Of a stretch of 64,000 nucleotides of DNA, positions 8,127-15,381 are shown in pieces. This DNA is from Lysobacter_I brunescens. GTDB taxonomy: Bacteria > Pseudomonadota > Gammaproteobacteria > Xanthomonadales > Xanthomonadaceae. Made by a program: the position numbers and the translations under genes. Numbering within the stretch: position 1 is the stretch's first letter; each line of letters begins with the position of its first letter. The notes under the pieces were generated by a model that worked only from the letters and a program-made list of their open reading frames with translations, was not told the DNA's origin and made no database searches. The DNA is taken from positions 2,542,001 through 2,606,000 of the forward strand of contig NZ_JBHTIF010000001.1 of assembly GCF_042677005.1 (NCBI RefSeq), written 5' to 3'.

Positions 8127-8170
8127 AACGGGGTCGGGTTCACTTCGCAGGGAGTGAACCCGGCCCCGTT
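8127..8170. repeat. REP-like palindrome between comEA-like and hutD genes
   Basis: An 18-bp inverted repeat, AACGGGGTCGGGTTCACT / AGTGAACCCGGCCCCGTT, with an 8-base loop; one position pairs as T-G. It could terminate the upstream gene. The GTGAACCC-type GGGTCGGG core resembles a palindrome I associate with dispersed repeats in Lysobacter-type genomes; that comparison is from memory and only one copy is in this window. Confidence 0.55.
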
Positions 8171-8219
8171 TGGATGACCGCGTTTGGATACACTCCGCCG
8201 CATCGATCCCGGAGCCCCC

Positions 8220-8810
8220 ATGACACAGCCCCGCCTGATTCCAGCCAACGAGTATCGCCGCGAGCGCTGGCGCAATGGTTTCGGCTGGACGCGGGAGATC
8301 CTGCGCTGGCCGGAGGGTGGCGACGATTGGGATTGGCGGCTGTCGATCGCCGAGATCGAACAGGACGGCCCGTTCTCCGCGTTTCCGGGCGTCGAGCGCG
8401 AACTGGTCCTGCTCCACGGCCATGGGGTACGCCTGCATTTCGACGACGGCGAAGTGCGCGAAGTCCTGCCGCCCCATGGCCGCGTCCGTTTCGCCGGCGA
8501 GCGTTCCGCCCGCGGCGAGCTCGTCGACGGGCTCACCCACGATTTCAACCTGATGTGGCGTCGTGATCGCATCGACGCCGAGGTGTGGCATCGCCCGCTC
8601 GTGGGTTCGATGGTGCTGTTCGTCGAACCCGGGGAGCGCTGGGTCGTGCACGTGCTGTCGGGGCATGCGCATGCCACCGGCAGCGACGCCCGCTGCGATG
8701 CCGCCGCCAGCGACACCCTGCTGTTTCCGACCGGCTCGACGCGCGCGCGCTACGCGCTGGATGGTGGCGGCGAAGTGCTGGTGATCCGCCTGCGCACGCG
8801 CGGAGACTGA
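8220..8810 (+). CDS. HutD/Ves family protein
   Basis: 196 residues from ATG 8220. The N-terminal pattern RLIPANEYRRERWRNGFGWT with LRWPEG, WDWRLSIAEIEQDGPFSAFPG and ELVLLHGHGVRL is that of the HutD/Ves cupin family. Ves is a cold- and stress-related protein of unknown activity in E. coli; HutD is encoded with histidine-degradation genes in pseudomonads. There are no hut genes here, so the physiological role cannot be read from context. It stands alone between a palindromic repeat and the next gene. Confidence 0.85.
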   Translation: MTQPRLIPANEYRRERWRNGFGWTREILRWPEGGDDWDWRLSIAEIEQDGPFSAFPGVERELVLLHGHGVRLHFDDGEVREVLPPHGRVRFAGERSARGELVDGLTHDFNLMWRRDRIDAEVWHRPLVGSMVLFVEPGERWVVHVLSGHAHATGSDARCDAAASDTLLFPTGSTRARYALDGGGEVLVIRLRTRGD

Positions 8811-8987
8811 CGCCATCGATTGATGCGATCGATCGGGTGCGCGAGCTTTGCGTGTCGATGGCGATGCCGCAAGTCCGTGCGTGCTTCCCGGCGAACGCAG
8901 CGTTCCCCGGCGAATTGATCGTGATCAAGGTCGGGAAAAGAGGGCGGCCATAACCTGCGCCACCCTTTCCTTCCAAGGACGACCGCC

Positions 8988-9788
8988 ATGGGTTTCGTTC
9001 TCTTCGAGTCCGGCCAGCATCGTTGCGTGGCCTACAGCGATCTGGTGCGCGGCGACGACGGCGTGCAGGCCAACCAGTTCCTCATCAAGCACGGCGACGC
9101 CTCGGCGCTGATGGACCCGGGCGGCGCGCTGCTCTACAACCCGCTGGTGCTGGCCTTGGGGCGCGATGTGCGTCCGCACGAGATCGGCCTGATCCTGTGC
9201 TCGCACCAGGACCCCGACATCATCGGCGCGATCGACAAGTGGCTTCTGTACACCAAGGCCACCGTGGTCTGCTCGAAGCTCTGGGGGCGGTTCGTGCCCC
9301 ACCTCGTGCCGCACTACATGGAGAACGCGGGCCGTGAGCGCTACCTCCTGGTCGACGACGAGGGCGCGCGCATTCCGCTGGGCGACGCGCACCTCGTCGC
9401 CCTGCCGGCGCACTTCCTGCATTCGGTGGGCAACCTGTCGTTCTACGACCCGACCAGTCGCATCCTGTTCTCGGGCGATGTTTGCTCCGGCCTCGTCCCT
9501 AGCGGGCGCGAATACGCCTTCGTCGAGGATTTCGAGGCCTACCGGCCTTGCATGGAGGGCTTCCACCGCCGTTACATGGCCAGCAACCGCGTGCTCCGGC
9601 TGTGGGTGGACATGGTCCGCGACCTCGCGCCGGAGATGATCGTGCCGCAGCACGGCATGCCATTCCGCGGTGAGGCGATGACGCAGATGCTGGACTGGCT
9701 GTCGCGCCTGGATTGCGGCATCGACCTGCTCGGGCCGATGCACTATCGCCACCAGGTCACCCGCGAGGCGACCCCGGCGCATTACTGA
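8988..9788 (+). CDS. MBL-fold di-iron protein of the ODP type
   Basis: 266 residues, preceded by CCAAGGA. The fold is that of metallo-beta-lactamases as in flavodiiron proteins, without the flavodoxin domain. Key residues: SHQDPDII in place of HxHxDH, a later FLHSVGNLSFYD with a metal-binding His, LFSGDVCSG with an Asp, and PQHGMPF with the last His. This arrangement resembles stand-alone ODP proteins, some of which bind O2 at a di-iron site and signal to chemotaxis receptors. Whether this one senses O2 or reduces NO/O2 is not known; no chemotaxis gene is adjacent. It is followed by a hairpin terminator. Confidence 0.75.
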   Translation: MGFVLFESGQHRCVAYSDLVRGDDGVQANQFLIKHGDASALMDPGGALLYNPLVLALGRDVRPHEIGLILCSHQDPDIIGAIDKWLLYTKATVVCSKLWGRFVPHLVPHYMENAGRERYLLVDDEGARIPLGDAHLVALPAHFLHSVGNLSFYDPTSRILFSGDVCSGLVPSGREYAFVEDFEAYRPCMEGFHRRYMASNRVLRLWVDMVRDLAPEMIVPQHGMPFRGEAMTQMLDWLSRLDCGIDLLGPMHYRHQVTREATPAHY

Positions 9789-9860
9789 GCAGGCCTGTGC
9801 CCGACCGACGAGGCGGGCCGTCGACGCCGGCCTGGCGTCCCAATCGATGCCTTTCACCCT

Positions 9861-9896
9861 GACACCCGGCCTCCGCTGCCGGGTGTCTTCGTTTGT
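9861..9896 (+). terminator. Intrinsic terminator after the ODP-like gene
   Basis: 10-bp stem GACACCCGGC / GCCGGGTGTC with a 7-base loop, followed by TTCGTTTGT, 70 bases past the ODP-like stop codon. Confidence 0.75.
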
Positions 9897-9974
9897 GCGG
9901 ATGGTCGCCGTGCCGAGCCGGGGTGGTGTATCGGGCGGGGCAGGGTAGGTCGGAAGTCACTTGCATTTCGGAAT

Positions 9975-9999
9975 CGTCACGCGTAACGTCACACGTCAC
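9975..9999. promoter_or_regulatory. CGTCAC-type direct repeats upstream of yjfI
   Basis: CGTCAC occurs at 9975-9980, 9987-9992 and 9994-9999, with a variant CGTAAC at 9982-9987. Spacing between copies is 7, 5 and 7 bases, ending 21 bases before the chosen start codon. Heptad direct repeats of this style are typical of operators bound by ribbon-helix-helix repressors, and the next gene may encode such a domain. The function is inferred. Confidence 0.45.
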
Positions 10000-10020
10000 A
10001 GTTTCGCCGCCCACGAGCCC

Positions 10021-10734
10021 ATGCCTGATCGTCCGCCCTCGCCACCGTCGCCCCAGGCCCTGCGCCAGGCGCGGTTCCGTGAGCGGCTGAAGGATCGGGG
10101 CCTGAAACCGGTGACGCTGCACGTGCGCCCCCAGTACCACTCGCTGCTGAAATCGCTGGAAAAGCGCATGCAGCGCGACAACACCCCTCCCTCCCTCCTG
10201 ATCGCGGAGATCGACAGCACCATGTCCACCCCCCTGGCCCAAACGACGTCGGCCCCTTCGGCCGTCGCTCCCCATGCTGCATGGACCGCGCGCCCGCTGT
10301 TCGACGCGCTGCAGCCGTACCTGACGCGTTACGGGATGACCGCCGAGCTGATCGACGGGGCGGAGCCGACGATCCACATCGTGGTCGACGATGACGGCGA
10401 ACTGGATGTGACCATGGCCGTCTCGGGCGAGCAGATCTTCGTCAGCGTGCCGCTGGTGACCGCCGACGACGTCGCCGACATCCCCGGCCTCAACGACGCC
10501 TGCCTGCGCATGAATCCGATCAATCCGCTGTCCAACCTGGGCATCGTCCGCCAGGCCGACGGCCGCGACGTGTACATCGTGTTCGGCGAGCTGTCGTCGC
10601 GTTCGCCGGTGGTGAACGTGCTGGAGGAAATCCGCGTGCTGGCCGACAACGCGCTGGAGGCCGCCGAAGCCATCGCCCCGTTCCTCGGCGCGCATGCGCC
10701 GCTGGCCGCCATGTCCGTGGCGCAGGGGGGCTGA
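10021..10734 (+). CDS. yjfI: YjfI-family (DUF2170) protein with N-terminal RHH-like extension
   Basis: 237 residues from ATG 10021. The C-terminal about 130 residues match DUF2170/YjfI: DALQPYLTRYGMTAELIDG, a strand-rich centre with DDDGELDVTMAV, and MNPINPLSNLGIV. The N-terminal about 65 residues (QALRQARFRERLKDRGLKPV then TLHVRP and a helix) look like a short ribbon-helix-helix DNA-binding unit; E. coli YjfI lacks such a part. A second in-frame ATG at 10222 would give a protein without it, so the start is not certain; a TTG at 9961 has no support. It is the first gene of a yjfIJ-channel-KLMC operon with PspA 3 bases downstream. YjfI has no established biochemical function. Confidence 0.8.
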   Translation: MPDRPPSPPSPQALRQARFRERLKDRGLKPVTLHVRPQYHSLLKSLEKRMQRDNTPPSLLIAEIDSTMSTPLAQTTSAPSAVAPHAAWTARPLFDALQPYLTRYGMTAELIDGAEPTIHIVVDDDGELDVTMAVSGEQIFVSVPLVTADDVADIPGLNDACLRMNPINPLSNLGIVRQADGRDVYIVFGELSSRSPVVNVLEEIRVLADNALEAAEAIAPFLGAHAPLAAMSVAQGG

Positions 10735-10737
10735 CCG

Positions 10738-11478
10738 ATGGCGATCCTCAGCAAGCTGTTCACCCTGTTCCGCGGCACCGCCACCGAGGCCGGCCAGGCC
10801 GTGGTCGACGCCAATGCGCTGCGCATCCTCGACCAGGAAACCCGGGACGCGCAGGATGCCCTCAACCGTTCGCGCGACGACCTCGCCAAGCTGATGGCAC
10901 AGCGCAAGCTGAAGGCCGATGCCGCCGAGGCCAACCGCCGCAAGCTCGGCGAATACGAAGGCTACATGCAGGTCGCGCTGCAGAAGAACGACGAAGCCCT
11001 GCAGCTGGAAGTCGCGCAGCGCATCGCCGATCTCGAAGCGAAGCTCGGCGAGGACGGCAAGGTCATCGTCGAGTACGACGCATCGATCGAGAAGCTGCGT
11101 GCCGCGGTGGTGCAGGGCGAACGCGGCCTGGAACGGCTGCGCGCGCAGATCGACACCGTGCGTGCGACCGAATCGGTGCAGCGCGCGCAGGCGACGATCG
11201 CCGCCCGCCACTCCGGCACCAACGCGAAGATGCGCACCGCGCTGGACAGCCTCGAGCGCATCAAGCAGCGCCAGGCCGAAACCGGCGCGCGCATCGAAGC
11301 GGCCGATCAGCTGCAGGCCGACAGCGGCGACGACGGTCTGAAGCGCCGCCTGTTCGGCGAGAACGCGGGCGCCGAGGCGGTGCTGGCCCGCTACCGCAAG
11401 CCGCAGCAGGCCGCGCTGCCGGCGCCGGAGGCTGCGCCGCTGCAGCTGCCCGGCACCGTCGACCGCATCGCCGAGTAA
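10738..11478 (+). CDS. yjfJ: PspA/IM30 family protein (YjfJ type)
   Basis: 246 residues, almost entirely predicted coiled coil of the PspA/IM30 (ESCRT-III-like) family, starting with the amphipathic MAILSKLFTLFRG typical of the membrane-binding helix 0. The C terminus is Ala/Pro-rich. Family members bind stressed inner membranes and polymerise to reduce proton leakage. PspF, PspB and PspC are not encoded here; the protein belongs instead to the YjfIJKLMC-type operon. Its start lies 3 bases after the yjfI stop, implying coupled translation. Confidence 0.9.
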   Translation: MAILSKLFTLFRGTATEAGQAVVDANALRILDQETRDAQDALNRSRDDLAKLMAQRKLKADAAEANRRKLGEYEGYMQVALQKNDEALQLEVAQRIADLEAKLGEDGKVIVEYDASIEKLRAAVVQGERGLERLRAQIDTVRATESVQRAQATIAARHSGTNAKMRTALDSLERIKQRQAETGARIEAADQLQADSGDDGLKRRLFGENAGAEAVLARYRKPQQAALPAPEAAPLQLPGTVDRIAE

Positions 11479-11487
11479 CGTGCGGTG

Positions 11488-12543
11488 ATGCTGTTCCGGC
11501 TGCTGCGCTCCTTGCGCAAGCATGCGTCGACGCTCAGCTGGAGCGCGCTCGCGTGCGCCATCGCCGTCCACTTCCTCGTGTCGTGGATGGCGATGGTCTG
11601 GCTGGGCGAGGACAAGCTGTCCTCGCCCGAAATCTTTCCCTATTTCTACGCGACCGTCGCGTTCACCGTCGGCTTCGGCGATTTCAGCCCGTCCACCACA
11701 GCAGGTCGCGTGTTCGCGGCGCTGTGGCTGATGCCGGGCGGCATCGCCCTGCTGGCCTCGATGATTGGCAAGACGTCCTCCGTGCTGGCCGATCGCTGGC
11801 AGCGCGGACTGCATGGCAAGAGGAACTATCCGAAAATGGAAGGACATACCCTGCTGGTCGGCTGGAACGGGCACGAATCGCAGCGGATCATCGATCTGCT
11901 GCGCCAGGAGCCAGGCGGCACCGTGCACGAGATCGTCATCGTCGATGCGATGCTCGACGCCAACCCCCGTCCGGACCATGCGCGCTTCGTGAAGGTCGGC
12001 TCGTTGGCCGATCCCTCGGAATACGCGCGTGCCGGTGCCGTTGGTGCAAGGCGCATCATCATCGACGCACCGACCGACGAGCAGACCCTGGCGGCTGCAC
12101 TCGCGCTGCGCGCGGCGGGCGCGGCTGCGCACATCGTCGCGCACTTCGATCGCGAGGAATCGGCGACGCTGCTCAAGCGCCATCATGCCGACGTGGAATG
12201 CACGACACCGGTCCAGGCCGAGCTGATCGTCCGTGCCTCGCAGGACATCGGTGCATCGCGGGTCGCGCTGGAGATGCTGTCGATCGCCGATGGCGCGACC
12301 CAGTACAGCCTGGTCCTGCCCGGCAGTGCGCCGGCGCGTCGATACGACGATTACCTCTCGCTGCTGCGCACGCGCCATCGCTCGACCCTGCTCGGCTACG
12401 CGACGCCCGACGCGCCGCTGACCGCCATCCTCAACGCCGACGACGATGCGGTCGTGCCGCCCGGTGCGACGCTGTTCTACCTGGCCAGCCGGCGCGTCGA
12501 TGCGCATGCCCTGCTGCATGCGGCTGGAGTGCAGGCCGGATGA
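11488..12543 (+). CDS. Two-TM potassium channel with cytoplasmic TrkA-N (RCK) domain
   Basis: 351 residues from ATG 11488; a GTG three bases-triplet upstream at 11485 is possible. Membrane helix about 18-38, pore loop with filter TVGFGD (60-65), second helix about 74-95, then a Rossmann-type TrkA-N domain beginning HTLLVGWNGHES (120-131). The C-terminal part resembles a second RCK-like lobe. This is the layout of MthK/Kch-type K+ channels gated by a nucleotide or ion at the RCK ring. TVGFGD is a conservative variant of TVGYGD. It sits between yjfJ and yjfK, a position empty in the E. coli operon, and its stop overlaps the next start (ATGA). This suggests K+ flux is part of the PspA-linked response. 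Confidence 0.88.
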   Translation: MLFRLLRSLRKHASTLSWSALACAIAVHFLVSWMAMVWLGEDKLSSPEIFPYFYATVAFTVGFGDFSPSTTAGRVFAALWLMPGGIALLASMIGKTSSVLADRWQRGLHGKRNYPKMEGHTLLVGWNGHESQRIIDLLRQEPGGTVHEIVIVDAMLDANPRPDHARFVKVGSLADPSEYARAGAVGARRIIIDAPTDEQTLAAALALRAAGAAAHIVAHFDREESATLLKRHHADVECTTPVQAELIVRASQDIGASRVALEMLSIADGATQYSLVLPGSAPARRYDDYLSLLRTRHRSTLLGYATPDAPLTAILNADDDAVVPPGATLFYLASRRVDAHALLHAAGVQAG

Positions 12544-13187
12544 GCCTTTTCGATCTGTTCCGCAAGCCTGCGGTGCGGGCGCCGTCGGCGCCTGCCTATC
12601 CGCTGGGTCTGCGCCTGAAGGCCGGCGTCGAGATCGACGCGCTGCCGTTCCGCATGGCCGCGGACCGCCTGCTGTTCCAGCCGCCGACCGGCGCGCAGTT
12701 CGTCGAACGCATCGGGCGAATTCGTCTCAGCGAAGGCGCGACCGAGATCTTCCGCTTCTATCTCACCGACGATGCCTTCCTGCAGGTGATCCAGAGCGCG
12801 GGCGTGATCGAGGCCATCGGCTATTTCGTGTTCCACGACACCATCACCCCGGACAACGCGGCCGCGTTCCGCACCTGGACGCAGTCCGGCAGCCGCATCG
12901 GTGCGCCGACCTTCGTCGTGGGCGAGCATCGCTACGAACGGCAGTGGGGCGAGGACGAGGCGCAGTGGGCGCCGCCCGTGGCGATGGACGAGGCCGTGTA
13001 CGGCGCCGACCCGACGCGACCGGAATTCGACCTGACGCACTACGCGATGCTCTATGCGCGCGATGCCGACGTGCCGTCCGGTCGCGAGCATCTGCTGATC
13101 AGTGCCGAGGACTACGGCCCTAACGAATTCTGCGTGGTCATCTCGGTCGGCGTGCCGCTGAGCCAGGCCGATCTGCGCATCACCTGA
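12540..13187 (+). CDS. yjfK: YjfK-family (DUF2491) protein
   Basis: 215 residues from ATG 12540, overlapping the channel stop by 4 bases (ATGA). The sequence has the features of DUF2491/YjfK: an N-terminal LFRKP, GLRLKAGVEIDALPFR, ERIGRIRLSEGATEIFRFYL, and MLYARDADVPSGREHLLIS near the end. It is predicted soluble and cytosolic. No biochemical role is known for the family; its constant presence with PspA-type yjfJ suggests participation in the same membrane-stress pathway. Confidence 0.85.
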   Translation: MSLFDLFRKPAVRAPSAPAYPLGLRLKAGVEIDALPFRMAADRLLFQPPTGAQFVERIGRIRLSEGATEIFRFYLTDDAFLQVIQSAGVIEAIGYFVFHDTITPDNAAAFRTWTQSGSRIGAPTFVVGEHRYERQWGEDEAQWAPPVAMDEAVYGADPTRPEFDLTHYAMLYARDADVPSGREHLLISAEDYGPNEFCVVISVGVPLSQADLRIT

Positions 13188-13188
13188 C

Positions 13189-13217
13189 GCGGCAGCGCCT
13201 GTCGCAGGCGCCGCCGC
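13189..13217. other. Intercistronic hairpin between yjfK and yjfL
   Basis: GCGGCAGCGCCTG / CAGGCGCCGCCGC, 13 bases per arm with one mismatch and a TCG loop, immediately after the yjfK stop. It may stabilise or partly terminate the upstream message within the operon. No T tract follows. Confidence 0.5.
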
Positions 13218-13265
13218 TCGCCATCGATCATTCCATCCATTGCATTCCCGAAGGAGCCGTACGCC

Positions 13266-13679
13266 ATGCCCGAACAATTCGCCCTCTCTCTGTCCGGCCT
13301 GCCGGCCTTCCTCGCCTATTTCGGCGCATCGATCGGCATGCTGGTCGTCTTCATGCTGGTCTACGTGCGCCTGACCCCGCATCGCGAGTTCGCGCTGATC
13401 CAGGCCAACAACGTCGCCGCCACGCTCGCGTTCGGCGGTGCGCTGCTCGGCTTCATCCTGCCGCTGGCCTCGGCCATGGCCAACTCCGTGAGCCTGGTGG
13501 ACTTCGTGCTCTGGGGTGGCGTCGCCTTCATCGTCCAGGTGCTGGCCTACTTCGCAAACCGTCTGGTGATCCGCGATCTGTCCACGCGCATTTCCTCGGG
13601 CGAAATCGCCGCAGGCGCGTTCGCCGGCATCGTCTCGCTCGGCGTCGGCATCCTCAATGCCGCGTCCATGATCTACTGA
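13266..13679 (+). CDS. yjfL: YjfL-family (DUF350) membrane protein
   Basis: 137 residues with about four membrane segments (about 12-34, 47-68, 74-95 and 112-134), the DUF350 layout. GAAGGAG precedes the ATG. DUF350 proteins are inner-membrane proteins found with YjfM, YjfC and PspA relatives and have no proven function. It follows yjfK by 78 bases, the largest gap inside the operon, which contains a hairpin. Confidence 0.87.
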   Translation: MPEQFALSLSGLPAFLAYFGASIGMLVVFMLVYVRLTPHREFALIQANNVAATLAFGGALLGFILPLASAMANSVSLVDFVLWGGVAFIVQVLAYFANRLVIRDLSTRISSGEIAAGAFAGIVSLGVGILNAASMIY

Positions 13680-13693
13680 GGAGTCCTGCCGAG

Positions 13694-14182
13694 ATGAAAC
13701 GTTCCCGCAGCTTGCGCCTCACGGCGATGGCTATCGCTCCGGTGGTGCTCACCGCATGCCAGCCGGACATGGTGGATCCGCCGCCGCAGGTCGCCCAGTT
13801 CGATTATCCGTCGCTGCAGTCCTGCCTCGACGCCGACGACATCGCCGACGGCGACTGTCGTGGCGCGTTCCAGCAGGCGCGTTCGATGGCGCCGCGCTAC
13901 CTCAGCGAAGAAGAGTGCGAGCGGATGTACGGTGACGATGCCTGCGAAGACTACGATGGTTCGCGCACCTACTTCATGCCGATCCTCGGCGGCTATTCCG
14001 TGCCTTACGGCTACGGCACGAGCCGCAAGTCGCAGTACGGCAGCATTGCGCCGATCTACGGCCGCAACACGCTGACCACGCGCAAGGCGGTGACCGTGGA
14101 CCCGCCGCCGGCACGCGCGGTGACCGCGTCGCGCAGCGGCTTCGGGTCCAGCTCGTCCGCGCGCAGCGGCTGGGGCGGTTGA
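13694..14182 (+). CDS. yjfM: YjfM-family (DUF1190) lipoprotein-like protein
   Basis: 162 residues. MKRSRSLRLT, a hydrophobic stretch and VLTAC form a lipoprotein-type signal with the lipid-bearing Cys at about residue 21. The following region has conserved-looking Cys-containing segments (SLQSCLDAD, GDCRGAFQQA, EEECERMYGDDACEDY), and the C terminus is Ser/Gly-rich, ending SGWGG, as in DUF1190/YjfM proteins. Likely exported and membrane-anchored. The ATG is preceded by GAGGAG-type sequence; the stop overlaps the yjfC start by one base. Confidence 0.85.
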   Translation: MKRSRSLRLTAMAIAPVVLTACQPDMVDPPPQVAQFDYPSLQSCLDADDIADGDCRGAFQQARSMAPRYLSEEECERMYGDDACEDYDGSRTYFMPILGGYSVPYGYGTSRKSQYGSIAPIYGRNTLTTRKAVTVDPPPARAVTASRSGFGSSSSARSGWGG

Positions 14183-15354
14183 TGCGACGCATCGCCATCG
14201 CGCCGCGCCCGGACTGGCGCGCGAAAGCGGAAGCGCTCGGCTTCCGCTTCCACACCATCGACGGTGCGCCGTACTGGGACGAAAGCGCGTATTACGCCTT
14301 CACGCTGCGCCAGGTGGAGGACGACATCGAGGCGCCGACCCAGGACCTGCACGACATGGCGATGTCGCTGGTCGACGAGGTCGTGCGCAGCGAGGCGCTG
14401 CTGTCGCGACTGGCGATCCCGGCGACCTACTGGGACTGGATCGCGCGGTCCTGGCAGCGCCGCGACCGGCACCTCTACGGGCGCATGGATTTCGCCTACG
14501 ACGGCAGCGGCCCGGCGAAGCTGTTCGAGTTCAACTACGACACGCCGACCGCGCTGTACGAAGCGGCCTTCTTCCAGTGGCTGTGGCTGGAGGACGGCAT
14601 CGCCGATGGCCGCCTGCCATCCGGTGCGGACCAGTACAACGCGATCCAGGACGCGCTCATCGAAGCCTTCGGCGCGATGGCGAAGGACGCCGCGCTGCCC
14701 ATGCCGCTGTACTTCGCCAGCGTCGCCGCCTCGGAAGAGGATCGCGGCACGGTGCAGTACCTGCGCGATTGCGCGATCCAGGCCGGCCTGCGCACCGAAA
14801 GCATCGCGATCGAGGACATCGGCCTCGACGTGAGCGGCCGCTGGTTCACCGATCTCGACGATCGCGTCATCCCCAGCCTGTTCAAGCTGTATCCGCTGGA
14901 ATTCATGTTCGAGGAACGCTTCGGCCCGGCGCTCGTCAACGATGGCCTGCGCCTGCTGGAGCCGGCGTGGAAGGCCGTGCTGTCGAACAAGGGCATCCTC
15001 GCGCTGCTCTGGGAGCGCCATGTCGGCCATCCGAACCTGCTCGAATGCCATATCGACACCGATCGGCAAGCGCCGCTGGCGCCGGGTTGGGTACGCAAGC
15101 CGTTCTTCTCGCGCGAAGGCGCGAACATCGAAGCGATCGATGCGCAGGGCCGCGCCACGCGCACCGAAGGACCGTATGCCGACGGCCCCGCCGTGCGCCA
15201 GGCCTGGCATTCGCTGCCGGTGTTCGATGGCGGCTATCCGCTGATCGGCAGTTGGGTCGTCGGCGACCGTGCGTGCGGCATGGGCCTGCGCGAGGATTCG
15301 ACCGCGATCACCCTGGACACCTCGCGCTTCGTGCCGCACGCGATCGTCGATTGA
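14182..15354 (+). CDS. yjfC: Glutathionylspermidine synthase-like ATP-grasp protein (YjfC)
   Basis: 390 residues from ATG 14182, overlapping the yjfM stop by one base; a TTG at 14179 is less likely. The sequence matches the synthetase domain of the glutathionylspermidine synthase family: GRMDFAYDG, KLFEFNYDTPTALYE, LYPLEFMFEERFG, VLSNKGILALLW and PVFDGGYPLIGSW. It lacks the amidase half of E. coli Gss. Family members ligate an amine to a peptide or peptide-like acid with ATP; the substrate of YjfC-type enzymes is unknown. It is the last gene of the operon and converges with the iron operon. Confidence 0.87.
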   Translation: MRRIAIAPRPDWRAKAEALGFRFHTIDGAPYWDESAYYAFTLRQVEDDIEAPTQDLHDMAMSLVDEVVRSEALLSRLAIPATYWDWIARSWQRRDRHLYGRMDFAYDGSGPAKLFEFNYDTPTALYEAAFFQWLWLEDGIADGRLPSGADQYNAIQDALIEAFGAMAKDAALPMPLYFASVAASEEDRGTVQYLRDCAIQAGLRTESIAIEDIGLDVSGRWFTDLDDRVIPSLFKLYPLEFMFEERFGPALVNDGLRLLEPAWKAVLSNKGILALLWERHVGHPNLLECHIDTDRQAPLAPGWVRKPFFSREGANIEAIDAQGRATRTEGPYADGPAVRQAWHSLPVFDGGYPLIGSWVVGDRACGMGLREDSTAITLDTSRFVPHAIVD

Positions 15355-15381
15355 AGCGGCGTCGCGTGCGCTGAGGCAGGC

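Noticed and set aside
9975..9999. Short direct repeats considered as a CRISPR-like or phage attachment signal
   Set aside because: Units of 6-7 bases with 5-7 base spacing are far too short for CRISPR, and there are no integrase or tRNA genes nearby.
9961..10020. TTG start for yjfI at 9961
   Set aside because: No ribosome site, and it would translate the repeat array that looks regulatory; ATG 10021 or 10222 is preferred.
9757..12519. A 920-codon open frame on the minus strand
   Set aside because: Antisense to yjfI, yjfJ and the channel gene, which have clear family matches, ribosome sites and operon spacing.
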